NCBI GenBank assembly: GCA_023300105.1 | Contig: JALZWM010000049.1 | Location: 1 to 44,932, forward strand | Length of the DNA stretch: 44,932 bases | Direction: 5' to 3' | Source: Hellea sp. | GTDB taxonomy: Bacteria; Pseudomonadota; Alphaproteobacteria; Caulobacterales; Maricaulaceae | Shown: piece by piece, positions 6,948-16,379 of the stretch | How positions within the stretch are numbered: the first letter of the stretch is position 1 | Layout of the letters: each line of letters starts with the position of its first letter | Notes under the pieces: model-generated | Told to the model about the DNA's origin: nothing | Seen by the model: the letters and a program-made list of their open reading frames with translations, nothing else | Databases searched by the model: none | Position numbers and translations under genes: made by a program

Positions 6948-9900
6948 TTACTCCGCAGCAACCAATTTTTCGGCTTCTGTTAGCTCCATTGAGAGGAGTT
7001 GCGAGACGCCTTGCTCTGCCATTGTGACGCCGAAGAGGCGGTCCATACGGGACATTGTGACCGCGTTATGGGTAATAGTGATGAATTTGGTTTTCGTTTG
7101 CTTGACCATCTCGTCGAGCAGGTTGCAATAGCGCGCAACATTGGCATCATCGAGCGGGGCGTCGACTTCATCAAGCACGCAAATTGGCGCTGGATTTGAG
7201 AGGAAGACCGCAAAGATAAGCGCAGTCGCGGTGAGGGCTTGCTCACCACCAGACATCAGGCTCATGGAACCGAGTTTTTTCCCGGGCGGGCTCACCATAA
7301 CTTCGAGGCCAGCTTCTAGAGGGTCATCGGATTCGGTTAGCGCAAGAGACGCTTCACCGCCGCCAAAGAGCGTTGTAAACAAACGCCCAAAGTGACCGTT
7401 GACCGTGTCAAAAGCTTTCAACAGGCGTTCACGCCCCTCGGTATTAAGCTCATCTATGCCTTCACGAAGGCGCGCAATTGCGGCGATTAAATCTTGGCGT
7501 TCGTCATTCATCGCAGTGAGGCGTTCTTCTTGCTCTACCGCTTCTTCGTCGGCGCGCAGGTTGACGCCGCCCATTTTTTCACGTTCTTTGGAGAGGCGCT
7601 CAAGCTTGCGTTCAATGTCATGCTCGGACAAACCTGTGTCTGGGTTAAGTTCACCCAAATGAGATTTAAGCTCGGACGGCTCGCATTCTAGTGTTTCATT
7701 GATGCGGGCTTTTGTTTCTTCGATGCGTTCTTGCGCTGCGGCAAGGCGAGCCTCTGCTGCGGCGCGGGCTTCGCGGGCGGCGCCATGCGCTGTGTCAGCT
7801 TCACGCGCGGCAATGTCCATATTGCGGTGAGCTGTCTCAGCTTCGGATAATCCGTCAGCCGCCGTTGTACGGCGAAGCTCTGCGGCTGCTAGCTCAGCAA
7901 AAAGGCGGTTGCGGCGCTCGATAAATTGATCAGGGCCGTCTTTAGCTTTTGATAATGATAGCTGAGTTCCATCATGGCGGCCTTGTAGAGAGCCAACACG
8001 CGCGCCAGCCGTTTCAGAGCGGCGAGACCAGTTTTCGCGTTCTTTTTCAACAGCGCTAAGACGTGTGGCCCGAGCTTCGGATTCGTTCTTGAGGGAACGG
8101 TATTGACCACTAATTTCGTCGGCATGGGCACGGGCGAGTGCAAGTTTTTCAGACAGCTCTTCTTGTTGCGCGGTAACGTCTTCGCCGCCTTCTAGGGCTT
8201 CATTAGCCTCTATGGCCGCGTCGCGTTGCTTGGTCAGTTCTTTGATCTCGTTAGCGAGGCGCTCTAGGCGTTCTTCGAGCGATCGTTTTTGCGCGGACTC
8301 ACGGGCAATGTCTGTTTCATATTGCGCGAGTGCTGCTTGGGCTGCGCGGTCACGACGTTCTAAATCTGGTAGGTTTTTTCTCGCGTTACGAGCATTGTCT
8401 TGTGCCGTATTGCGGGATTGTCTTGCAGTTTCGAAAAGAGCTTGCGCTTTGGTTACAGCGGATTCAGCCGTTTCAATTTCGCCTTTAAGTTCGGTGAGGC
8501 GGTTTTGTTGTTTGAGCTTGATTGCAGCAGATGTTTCCGCGCCAGCTGCGATTTCAAATCCGTCCCAGCGGGTGACTTGACCGTCTTTGGTCACAAGGCG
8601 TTGTCCAGGTGAAAGGTCTTTGCTAAGGGCTTCAATATTGCCGTTTTCAACAACGCCAATTTGTGACAGGCGCGCCGCGAGTTCTTGCGGAGCTTTGACG
8701 ACATCTGCCAAAGATGTGGTGCCAGCGGGAAGGGCTTGCGAGGGCGTCGCCGCGCCTGACCAGCGCAACACAGCGTCGCCGCCAATCGCCGCGTCAAGGT
8801 CTTCACCAAGGGCTGCCGCTAAGGCTTGCTCATATCCTTTTTTAACATCAAGTTTTGAAAGGGCGGGTGTCCATCCTGCGCTATCACCACGTGAGACAAC
8901 ACGGGTAAGCGCAGATTGTTCTGCCGTTAATTGAGATAGGTCCTGCTTCGTCTCGGATAGAGCTTCGCGGGCTGATTGATCTGTTTCTTCTGCTTCGGCA
9001 CGCAGCGCGGCAATCTCTTGCTCGGCGGCGCGGGCTTTCTCGAGCACAGCAAGCGCGTCTTTAGCGCCAGCTGCGAAGAGGTTTTGAGATGAGCCGCCAT
9101 CTTTTTGCATAGAGGCGAGTTTCTCTTTTGCCGTGCTTTCTTCTGTTGTGAGACGCTCTAAGCGGTGCTCAGCTTGAGAGAGCTCTCTGTGGGCTGATTC
9201 TTGGCGGGCGTTCATATCCGCCGCGCGCCGCGTTAGTTCATTATAGTCAGTCTCAAGCGTTGTACGCGCGGCAATTGCGGCTTCGGCCTCATCGGCAGCT
9301 GCATCGAGCGCGGCGCTTGTGTCTTTGAACGCATTTAACTTTTCAAACTCGACGTTTAGGCGCGCTTCAGCTTCGGCGGCGTCTTCGACAATGCCTGTTT
9401 CGCGGGCAATGTCTGCGGCGAGTTGTTCGATTTGAGACTCGAGTTTACGGATTTCTGTATTGGCTGCGTTTTCATCTTGTTCAAGCGTGTCTTTAGCGGC
9501 GTTCAAACGCCCAAGCACGGCGGCGGCGATGATTTGTTCTTCGCGTTTTGGGTCTAACACTGCGGCAAGGTCAGCTGTTTGACGCGTTAGCTCAGAGGCT
9601 GTCTTCGCCGTCTCAGCGACCTGTATTTCGCAAGCCTTAAGCGCGTCTTGTGACCCAGCAAGCGTATCAAGGGCCGAGACCCAGCGCTTTAACCAAAGCA
9701 GGGCTTTGAATTCATGTATCTCACCTGCGAGTCTTTTATAGCGGGTGGCCTGACGTGATTGACGCCGCAGAGATAAAAGCTGTCCGTCGATTTGTGCGAT
9801 GATATCGTCTAAGCGGGACAGGTTCGTTTCTGCCGCGCGGAGTCTTAGCTCAGCTTCGTGCCGGCGAGAATGAAGCCCTGAAATGCCCGCGGCTTCTTCG

Positions 9901-10400
9901 AGGATACGGCGGCGGTTAGACGGCTTGGCCGCAATCAATTCGTTAATCTGTCCCTGACGGACGAGGGCAGGTGAGTTCGCGCCTGTACTGGCGTCAGCAA
10001 ATAAGAGTTGCACGTCTTTGGCGCGGACGGTCTTACCATTGACCTTATACTTAGAGCCTTTGCCCTTTTCGATGATGCGCGTGACTTCGAGTGTATCGTC
10101 GTCATTAAACATCGGCGGCGCAATGCGCGCTGAGTTGTTTATCGTCAGAATAACATGGGCTTGATTACGGCCTGGTCTTTGCTTTGTGCCAGAGAATATA
10201 ACGTCTTCCATGGCCGCGCCGCGCATGGCCTTGGCTGAATTTGCGCCCATGACCCAACGAATGGCCTCAAGAAGATTAGACTTCCCGCAACCATTAGGAC
10301 CGATAACGCCAGTCAGGCCCGGCTGAATAATAAAATCAGTCGGCTCGACGAAGGACTTAAATCCCGTCAGCTTGATCTTATCAAAAGCCAGTGACCCCAT
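6948..10400 (-). CDS. smc: Chromosome partition protein SMC
   Basis: This 1150-residue protein is the structural maintenance of chromosomes ATPase, which dimerises and with ScpA/ScpB compacts and segregates the chromosome. The Walker A motif GPNGCGKS is at residues 34-41, followed by a long coiled coil, a hinge region at about 490-630, a second coiled coil, the ABC signature 'SGGEQ' at 1050-1054 and Walker B 'ICVLDEVD' at 1073-1080. Length is normal for the family. The ATG at 10400 lies one base after the stop of the DsbA-like gene, so translation is probably coupled; an extended frame from 10436 would overlap that gene and is not family-like. The dsbA-smc order is common in Alphaproteobacteria. 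Confidence 0.97.
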   Translation of the reverse strand: MGSLAFDKIKLTGFKSFVEPTDFIIQPGLTGVIGPNGCGKSNLLEAIRWVMGANSAKAMRGAAMEDVIFSGTKQRPGRNQAHVILTINNSARIAPPMFNDDDTLEVTRIIEKGKGSKYKVNGKTVRAKDVQLLFADASTGANSPALVRQGQINELIAAKPSNRRRILEEAAGISGLHSRRHEAELRLRAAETNLSRLDDIIAQIDGQLLSLRRQSRQATRYKRLAGEIHEFKALLWLKRWVSALDTLAGSQDALKACEIQVAETAKTASELTRQTADLAAVLDPKREEQIIAAAVLGRLNAAKDTLEQDENAANTEIRKLESQIEQLAADIARETGIVEDAAEAEARLNVEFEKLNAFKDTSAALDAAADEAEAAIAARTTLETDYNELTRRAADMNARQESAHRELSQAEHRLERLTTEESTAKEKLASMQKDGGSSQNLFAAGAKDALAVLEKARAAEQEIAALRAEAEETDQSAREALSETKQDLSQLTAEQSALTRVVSRGDSAGWTPALSKLDVKKGYEQALAAALGEDLDAAIGGDAVLRWSGAATPSQALPAGTTSLADVVKAPQELAARLSQIGVVENGNIEALSKDLSPGQRLVTKDGQVTRWDGFEIAAGAETSAAIKLKQQNRLTELKGEIETAESAVTKAQALFETARQSRNTAQDNARNARKNLPDLERRDRAAQAALAQYETDIARESAQKRSLEERLERLANEIKELTKQRDAAIEANEALEGGEDVTAQQEELSEKLALARAHADEISGQYRSLKNESEARATRLSAVEKERENWSRRSETAGARVGSLQGRHDGTQLSLSKAKDGPDQFIERRNRLFAELAAAELRRTTAADGLSEAETAHRNMDIAAREADTAHGAAREARAAAEARLAAAQERIEETKARINETLECEPSELKSHLGELNPDTGLSEHDIERKLERLSKEREKMGGVNLRADEEAVEQEERLTAMNDERQDLIAAIARLREGIDELNTEGRERLLKAFDTVNGHFGRLFTTLFGGGEASLALTESDDPLEAGLEVMVSPPGKKLGSMSLMSGGEQALTATALIFAVFLSNPAPICVLDEVDAPLDDANVARYCNLLDEMVKQTKTKFITITHNAVTMSRMDRLFGVTMAEQGVSQLLSMELTEAEKLVAAE

Positions 10401-10401
10401 A

Positions 10402-11154
10402 TTACTTAGTTTTCTCTTCTTCTTTGTCGGCGCCACGGTCAGGTATTGGCTCGCCCAAAAGCGGTAAGATTACATCTTCGATGGACTCGAGTGTAAAGAG
10501 TTTGTGCTTTTCGCCGTTGATAAAGAAGGCTGGCGTTCCTGTTACGCCCAAATCAACACCTGTTTGCATTGTGGCGCGATATTGGTCTCTGAGCCCTTGG
10601 TTTTGCATGCAGCCGATGAACTCTTCTTCAGAGAGTCCCGATGACTTAGCGAGGCCAACATAGGCGTCACGTGCTTTTCCTTCTTGGCCCATTTTGAAAA
10701 TTTGGGACTGATTTTTGAATTGGAATGCGATGTTCTTGAAGTAATTCTGTTCATTCGCACAAAGAGCAATCATAAAGCCCGCATCCGCATATTCAGGAAC
10801 GCCCGTCACATATTCACGGAACACATAGCGAATTTTGCCCGTGTCGACATATTTCTTCTTAAGCTCAGGATAGACCGAGTTGTGCCAATTGGCACAAGCG
10901 CCACAAGCAACAGAGGCATATTCAACCAAAGTAACTGTGGCGTCACCGCTGCCCGTGACATGATCATTCTCTATAAGGTACTCTGAATTAGCCCCGCTTG
11001 AAGCTGACGCGCTCGTTTTGGCCGTTGACTTGCCGCTATCTCCGCCGCAGGCAATTAAGGCCAAAGCCGTAAAACTTATAAGTGCAGTCTTACTTATGGT
11101 AGATGTTATGGACATAGAAAACGTACCCGAATCAAAAAGTTTAAAATTATTCAT
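10402..11154 (-). CDS. DsbA-family thioredoxin-fold lipoprotein
   Basis: This protein of about 250 residues is a periplasmic thiol-disulfide oxidoreductase of the DsbA/thioredoxin_4 type. It begins with a hydrophobic export segment ending in the lipobox-like LIAC (Cys at residue 36), then a Ser/Ala/Gly linker. The redox motif C-G-A-C is at residues 84-87, and the cis-proline loop is 'VTGTPAFFING'. I chose the ATG at 11154 because GAGAGAG lies about 6 bases upstream; a later ATG at 11115 gives a shorter, more usual lipoprotein signal but has a poorer ribosome-binding site. It precedes smc by one base and diverges from ccrM. Substrates are unknown; formation of disulfides in exported proteins is the likely role. 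Confidence 0.88.
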   Translation of the reverse strand: MNNFKLFDSGTFSMSITSTISKTALISFTALALIACGGDSGKSTAKTSASASSGANSEYLIENDHVTGSGDATVTLVEYASVACGACANWHNSVYPELKKKYVDTGKIRYVFREYVTGVPEYADAGFMIALCANEQNYFKNIAFQFKNQSQIFKMGQEGKARDAYVGLAKSSGLSEEEFIGCMQNQGLRDQYRATMQTGVDLGVTGTPAFFINGEKHKLFTLESIEDVILPLLGEPIPDRGADKEEEKTK

Positions 11155-11238
11155 GACAAACTCTCTCGATTTTTCAGTGGATAGCAAGCCTGCGTAAAGG
11201 TTTTGTTAAGGTCTTAATGTGGCCAAAATGTGCGCAAG

Positions 11239-11247
11239 TGTGGATAA
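11239..11247 (-). promoter_or_regulatory. DnaA box in the dsbA/ccrM divergent region
   Basis: The minus strand reads TTATCCACA, the exact high-affinity DnaA box consensus. It lies about 85 bases upstream of the dsbA-like start and about 200 upstream of ccrM. A single 9-mer can occur by chance, but its place in this control region makes it notable. Confidence 0.45.
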
Positions 11248-11358
11248 CAGCTCTCTTGCTATCTCAGAATGTCTTCTAGGGGCTTCAAAACTTAATATTA
11301 TGGTTGCGGATATTAACCTCTCCTAACAAAAGATTAAATAACTAATTATTTCATGGAC

Positions 11359-11373
11359 TTAACATCTTATTAG
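11359..11373. promoter_or_regulatory. Near-perfect CtrA-type box upstream of ccrM
   Basis: The sequence TTAACATCTTATTAG matches TTAA-N7-TTAA at 7 of 8 positions and ends 70 bases before the ccrM start codon. In Caulobacter, ccrM transcription is activated by CtrA, so the placement is as expected. Binding is inferred. Confidence 0.5.
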
Positions 11374-11389
11374 GCAAATCAACGGCAAT

Positions 11390-11394
11390 GATTC
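11390..11394. promoter_or_regulatory. GANTC methylation site in ccrM leader
   Basis: GATTC is a CcrM target lying 50 bases before the ccrM start. In Caulobacter, GANTC sites in the ccrM promoter allow feedback by methylation state; the same may apply here. Confidence 0.5.
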
Positions 11395-11431
11395 ACTTTA
11401 CATAATTCCGCCTATTGGGGGGCGGACATAA

Positions 11432-12520
<1,089 letters not shown>

Positions 12521-12607
12521 CGCATATTGAACCACATGTAATTTAGGGGGTGTTGCCCTGTATTGTTCCTCTTGGCATCTTATGGTAGCTATTAGGCTTA
12601 GTATGGG

Positions 12608-12614
12608 CGAATCA
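12608..12614. promoter_or_regulatory. GANTC site with GcrA-type context upstream of DUF2853 gene
   Basis: CGAATCA is the complement of TGATTCG and matches the YGAKTCG context reported for GcrA-bound, methylation-dependent promoters in Caulobacter. It lies 56 bases before the start at 12670. Regulation is inferred. Confidence 0.4.
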
Positions 12615-12669
12615 TGTGGGTTTTTTCTCCGTTTTGCACATTAATATACACGCTCTGAGGGAGAACAAT

Positions 12670-13011
12670 ATGGGCAAACGTGACGATCTAATTGAAAAAT
12701 ACGCAGCGGACATGAAAGAAAAATGCGGCGTAACTGCTGATATGGATTTTCTTCGCAAAGTAACAATTGGTTGCGGACCGGCTATCTATAACCGTGATGC
12801 ATCTACAGTATCTGGTTCTGATAAAGCAGAACTTGCGACAGTTAAAAACAACTTCCTTATCAAGAAGCTTGGCCTAAGCGACGGACCAGCTCTAGATGAA
12901 GCTATTGCATCTGTTATGGATCAATATGGTAAGTCTACGAAGTCGAAGTACCGCGCAGTGGTTTATTATCTTCTTGCGAAGCATTTCAACAAAGAAAGCG
13001 CTTATAAGTAA
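12670..13011 (+). CDS. DUF2853 family protein
   Basis: This 113-residue, Lys-rich, soluble protein matches what I know of the DUF2853 family ('MGKRDDLIEKYAADMK', '...LAKHFNKESAYK'), small conserved alphaproteobacterial and bacteroidete proteins of unknown function. I chose the ATG at 12670 because GAGGGAG lies about 6 bases upstream; the frame from 12616 has no such signal. The strong ribosome-binding site and a good terminator suggest a well-expressed single-gene unit. A GANTC site lies 56 bases upstream. No function should be assigned. Confidence 0.85.
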   Translation: MGKRDDLIEKYAADMKEKCGVTADMDFLRKVTIGCGPAIYNRDASTVSGSDKAELATVKNNFLIKKLGLSDGPALDEAIASVMDQYGKSTKSKYRAVVYYLLAKHFNKESAYK

Positions 13012-13035
13012 GCGTTCTTTTCGAAACAATATTTG

Positions 13036-13067
13036 AGCACGGCCTGCGAAAGCGGCCGTGCTTTTTT
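13036..13067 (+). terminator. Intrinsic terminator after DUF2853 gene
   Basis: A GC-rich 9-bp stem (13036-13044 with 13054-13062) closes a 9-base loop and runs into six T residues, 25 bases after the stop codon. Confidence 0.9.
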
Positions 13068-13159
13068 ATGATTACTGGACAGTCTGACAGCTTACAAAGT
13101 CACTCGACTTTAATTGCGTTAGTTTTATACTCTGCTTCGTCATTTGGGAGTCCAAGACT

Positions 13160-13771
13160 ATGGTCACAAAAGTCACTAAAAAAGAACTGCATTCAGACCC
13201 TATCGTGGCAGTAATTGATAATTGTGCGACGCCTGAAGAATGTCAGATAATTATACAGAGTGCAGAGACAAAAATGAAACGCGCTGTTGTTGCTGGCGGT
13301 AAGGCGGGGGTTGAAAGTGAGGGGCGGACGAACTCAGTCATGTGGATGCCATCTAATTTCTCTGCCACAAGTGAAGCATTATGCCGCCGGATATCGCAAG
13401 TTGTTGGACTGCCTTTGGGGGTCGCTGAAAGCATGCAAATTATTCGTTATGAGGTAAATCAAGAATATCGCGCCCATTTTGACGCCTTTGATAAAGAGAC
13501 TGAGCGTGGTCAACGTACCATGAAAAATGGGGGGCAACGTCTTTATACGGCGTTATTTTATTTGAACGATGACTATGAAGGCGGGGCGACGCATTTCCCA
13601 AAACTTGATATTAGCGTCACGCCCGTAACAGGGCGTTTATTAGTGTTTGGGAATTGTGAGAAAAATACAAATATAAGAACGCCAAAATCATTACATGCGG
13701 GGCTTCCCGTAACATCTGGCGTAAAATGGGCCTTTAACTTATGGTTTCGAGAACGCGCGATTAAAAGATAG
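13160..13771 (+). CDS. Prolyl 4-hydroxylase-like 2-oxoglutarate/Fe(II) oxygenase
   Basis: This 203-residue protein belongs to the P4Hc group of Fe(II)/2-oxoglutarate dioxygenases. The iron triad is visible as His106 and Asp108 in 'YRAHFDAF' and His179 in 'SLHAGLP', with Lys189 ('GVKWAFNLWFRE') as the 2-oxoglutarate-binding residue at the usual +10 spacing. 'LYTALFYLNDDYEGGATHFP' is the typical central strand. It could hydroxylate a protein prolyl residue or a small molecule; the target is not known. The start has GGGAG about 9 bases upstream. It is convergent with mutY, and the two stop codons abut without a terminator. Confidence 0.9.
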   Translation: MVTKVTKKELHSDPIVAVIDNCATPEECQIIIQSAETKMKRAVVAGGKAGVESEGRTNSVMWMPSNFSATSEALCRRISQVVGLPLGVAESMQIIRYEVNQEYRAHFDAFDKETERGQRTMKNGGQRLYTALFYLNDDYEGGATHFPKLDISVTPVTGRLLVFGNCEKNTNIRTPKSLHAGLPVTSGVKWAFNLWFRERAIKR

Positions 13772-14827
13772 TTATGACGCCGCTATTTTGAGGGCCTTCT
13801 TCATCACAGTCGGCAGAGCGTAATCTGCGATGTTATCTAGCGCGGCCCAAATGCCTTCTATTTTTTGGTCTGATGTTTCTGAGCGGTACACATCCAGATA
13901 AAGTTCGAAATGGGTAAAGACATGGCGAACCTTATCTTCGCATTTTTCCCAATTTCGAGGTGAGGGCGCGCCCTCCAAGGCGGCGGGCGGCGTATCGCCC
14001 CAATCCGTTCCTGGAAATCCGAGCATACCGCCGAGCAGGCCTTTGTCGGGCCTTTGATGCATGAGGACGCTGCCGCCAGATTTCAGCACATAGATATTGC
14101 CATAGCGTATAGGCAGTTTCGCTTTTTTGATTTTCTTGGGATAGTCTGTCTCCACACTGTCTTTGTGGGCCAAGCAGAACCCTTGCCATGGGCAATCCCC
14201 GCATTTGGGCGAGCGCGGCGAACATATCGTGGCTCCGAGGTCCATCAAGGCTTGGCCATAATCACCGGGCCGCTTGGGGCTAGCGAGTGTGCCAGCGAAA
14301 TCACGTAATTCGGTTTTGCCTTTGGGGAGAGGTATCTCAGCGCGAAAAATGCGGGACACAACACGCTCGACATTCCCGTCCACAATATTGGTCGCCTCAT
14401 CAAAACATATCGCCGCCATTGTCGCCGCCGTATAAGGGCCAACGCCGGGGAGCTTAAGTAGCTGCGCTTCTGTTTTCGGAAACGCGCCGCCATGCTCATC
14501 GCGGATAATCTGCGCGCATTTATGAAGGTTGCGCCCCCGCGCATAATATCCAAGCCCTGCCCAAAGCGTCAGGATGCGGTCACGCTCGGCATTGGCCAGA
14601 TTAGTCACGGTTGGAAACTCGGTGAGGAATTTTTCCCAATAGGGCGTAGCATGAGGCACAGTCGTTTGCTGTAACATAATTTCCGACAGCCACACAGCGT
14701 AGGGGTCGGGCGTAACACCTGCCGCGCGGTCTTCAGGCCGAATACGCCACGGCAAAGTACGGCCTTCACTGTCATACCAAGACAGGAGCGCAGCCTGCAT
14801 TTTAGAAATGTCTTTGGCGGTTTTCAT
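13772..14827 (-). CDS. mutY: A/G-specific adenine glycosylase MutY
   Basis: This 351-residue enzyme removes adenine mispaired with 8-oxoguanine. Visible features are the catalytic Glu49 in 'WLSEIMLQQT', the helix-hairpin-helix 'LPGVGPYTA' (126-134), the catalytic Asp150 in 'VDGNVERVV', and the 4Fe-4S ligands Cys202, Cys209, Cys212 and Cys218 (C-X6-C-X2-C-X5-C). A C-terminal NUDIX-like domain that reads 8-oxoG runs from about residue 235. The frame is open to 15031, but the upstream part translates a REP-like repeat region, so I chose the ATG at 14827, which gives a normal N-terminus; its ribosome-binding site is weak. In many relatives mutY sits near dsbA-smc; here it is 3 kb away. Confidence 0.95.
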   Translation of the reverse strand: MKTAKDISKMQAALLSWYDSEGRTLPWRIRPEDRAAGVTPDPYAVWLSEIMLQQTTVPHATPYWEKFLTEFPTVTNLANAERDRILTLWAGLGYYARGRNLHKCAQIIRDEHGGAFPKTEAQLLKLPGVGPYTAATMAAICFDEATNIVDGNVERVVSRIFRAEIPLPKGKTELRDFAGTLASPKRPGDYGQALMDLGATICSPRSPKCGDCPWQGFCLAHKDSVETDYPKKIKKAKLPIRYGNIYVLKSGGSVLMHQRPDKGLLGGMLGFPGTDWGDTPPAALEGAPSPRNWEKCEDKVRHVFTHFELYLDVYRSETSDQKIEGIWAALDNIADYALPTVMKKALKIAAS

Positions 14828-14981
14828 TAGTGGGAGAGGTAACGGGTTTTTTTGGGAATGACTATGGTGGATTATCCGCACACCCGTTATTATCTGAATG
14901 TCGGCTATGGGGCAAGTTTGAGCGCCTCTCACGCTGTTCCCGGACGCTAAAAGGCAGAGTTCTACATCCTTAAACCACCGC

Positions 14982-15066
14982 TCATCCCGCTGAAAAGCGG
15001 GAACCATCTCCTGTAAGCCCTGCAAGCACATTAGTTTGGGAGGTGGCCCCCGACTTTCGTCGGGGT
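14982..15066. repeat. REP-like pair of inverted repeats upstream of mutY
   Basis: Two hairpins lie in the 300-base gap between mutY and the GT51-like gene. One is CCCGCT/AGCGGG at 14986-15001 with flanks 'CTCAT' and 'AACCATCTCC'. The other is CCCCGAC/GTCGGGG at 15048-15065 with flank 'GTGAATGGT'. Both resemble the REP-type palindromes dispersed in alphaproteobacterial intergenic regions. No other copies were noticed in this window. The rest of 14828-15124 shows no gene. Confidence 0.5.
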
Positions 15067-15124
15067 GAATGGTATATTATTATCATCAGATCTGCTGAGG
15101 TCTGCTATTCGGTAAAATAATCCA

Positions 15125-15781
15125 TTAACTTTTTGATGCGCAAGCCTCGAACCATACGTCTTTGTTGTTTCTTGGCTGGCATTCGCCTTTATGTAGACGA
15201 TCAATACGATTTATGCGTTCGGTGAATTTTTTGTTGCGGCTCATATGATTTAAGAGACTAGGTGCAATCATTACGGAGATGAGTTCAATAAACTGACTAT
15301 CGTTCAATTCGTAAGGAGGCATTCCGTAGAACGACTTGCTGGCTTCAAAAAAACCAACTGTCCATCCATTTGGCCCTTTTCCCATAGGAACTGTTTCAAG
15401 GAACAAAGCTAAAACTTCATTTTTTGTGAGATGCCTTTCAAGAGCTAGCGCGTATGTTGTTTGTCGAATTTTGCCAATACCGGGCTTAAATTCATTAAAA
15501 GCGAGTCTTTTTGAAAGGGATTGCGTGACCGTCGTTAATCCTGCGCCAGCGGTTTTAATATCAACACCATTATGACTATAAAAAGCTGGGTCTTGTACGA
15601 GCAACAAAAGTTGAAGCCGTTCTTCACCAAGTGTACCCGCCCCTTTTTGTCCGTCCATAAGGATTTTCGCTCTCTGTTTAAGTTGCTCAGCATGGCTATA
15701 AGCGGATACATAACCTGAAGCCGCGTATGACAGCACAGCCACTATAATAGCCGCTAAAACAAACCCAACTATCTTCTTCAT
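15125..15781 (-). CDS. GT51 transglycosylase-like protein with altered catalytic site
   Basis: This 218-residue protein has one N-terminal membrane helix (about residues 4-22) and a monofunctional GT51 peptidoglycan glycosyltransferase-type domain. Motif 1, normally E-D-x-x-F-x-x-H-x-G, reads Q63-D-P-A-F-Y-S-H-N-G, so the general-base Glu is Gln. Motif 2 is 'GAGLTTVTQSL', and later motifs 'RQTTYALALE' and 'KNEVLALFLETVPMG' are recognisable. From memory, related alphaproteobacterial proteins may share this Gln, so it could be a subfamily with another role, such as lipid II or glycan binding, rather than a degenerate copy. The start follows AAGGGAAG. It is monocistronic. Confidence 0.8.
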   Translation of the reverse strand: MKKIVGFVLAAIIVAVLSYAASGYVSAYSHAEQLKQRAKILMDGQKGAGTLGEERLQLLLLVQDPAFYSHNGVDIKTAGAGLTTVTQSLSKRLAFNEFKPGIGKIRQTTYALALERHLTKNEVLALFLETVPMGKGPNGWTVGFFEASKSFYGMPPYELNDSQFIELISVMIAPSLLNHMSRNKKFTERINRIDRLHKGECQPRNNKDVWFEACASKS

Positions 15782-15891
15782 AACTTCCCTTGACTCAAAC
15801 TTTCTATGTAGGAATTATGTTATAAATTAGACAATTGAGTTTATATATTTATGTGCCTACCGCCCGCTAACGTGGAGTAGCGGCTGTTGTC

Positions 15892-16314
15892 CTAGACTCG
15901 CAACGTCTCATCCCGCTTCCAAAACCCCTTGAGCGACACTTTTCGCTTCGGCGACACCGAAGCGAGCACCAATAGCCCCGCGAAAATCCCGAGGTTTTTG
16001 ATGAAATTCTGCATTTCATGCGCGCCTGCTATCCCGTCAAAATTCCAAAAATCATGCATCATGACATTGATGATGAGAACTAAGAGCGCGCAGCCAAGCG
16101 CCATGAAACGCACATGTGATTTCATAATCAAAAACACGCCCGCGATGATTTCGGCCAAGGTTGCGATTAACAAAAGCGGCGCGGGGCTTGGCACGCCGTG
16201 AAGGGTCATCATCTCGATATGCATATCCCAAGCCGCAAACTTCATAAGGCCAGGAATAAGAAAATAGAGGCCGAGTAAAACGCGGCCGATAGCCATTAAA
16301 ACTGTGTTGCTCAT
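15892..16314 (-). CDS. DoxX-like membrane protein
   Basis: This 140-residue protein has about four hydrophobic helices and the DoxX start pattern 'RVLLGLYFLIPGLMKFAAW', followed by a 'LIATLAEIIAGVFLI' helix. DoxX-family proteins are inner-membrane proteins; some are subunits of quinol oxidases or thiol-stress complexes, but most are uncharacterised. The C-terminus is basic and cytoplasmic. No partner gene for a quinol oxidase is adjacent. The ribosome-binding site is weak. Confidence 0.8.
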   Translation of the reverse strand: MSNTVLMAIGRVLLGLYFLIPGLMKFAAWDMHIEMMTLHGVPSPAPLLLIATLAEIIAGVFLIMKSHVRFMALGCALLVLIINVMMHDFWNFDGIAGAHEMQNFIKNLGIFAGLLVLASVSPKRKVSLKGFWKRDETLRV

Positions 16315-16379
16315 GCCGTTGCCAATCTCATTCTAGTATCATCTCCTGCCGCGTTTTGCGGCAGGAAGTTAGTGTGACT

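Noticed and set aside
11313-11327. TTAACCTCTCCTAAC as a CtrA box
   Set aside because: The second half-site has two mismatches; only the site at 11359-11373 is close enough to list as a feature.
13772-15031. A 419-residue MutY with a long N-terminal extension
   Set aside because: The extra 68 residues translate a repeat-bearing intergenic region and do not resemble MutY; the start at 14827 gives a normal N-terminus.
16345-16365. Perfect 8-bp hairpin after the BON-LysM gene as terminator
   Set aside because: It has no T run on the gene's strand, so I do not list it as an intrinsic terminator.
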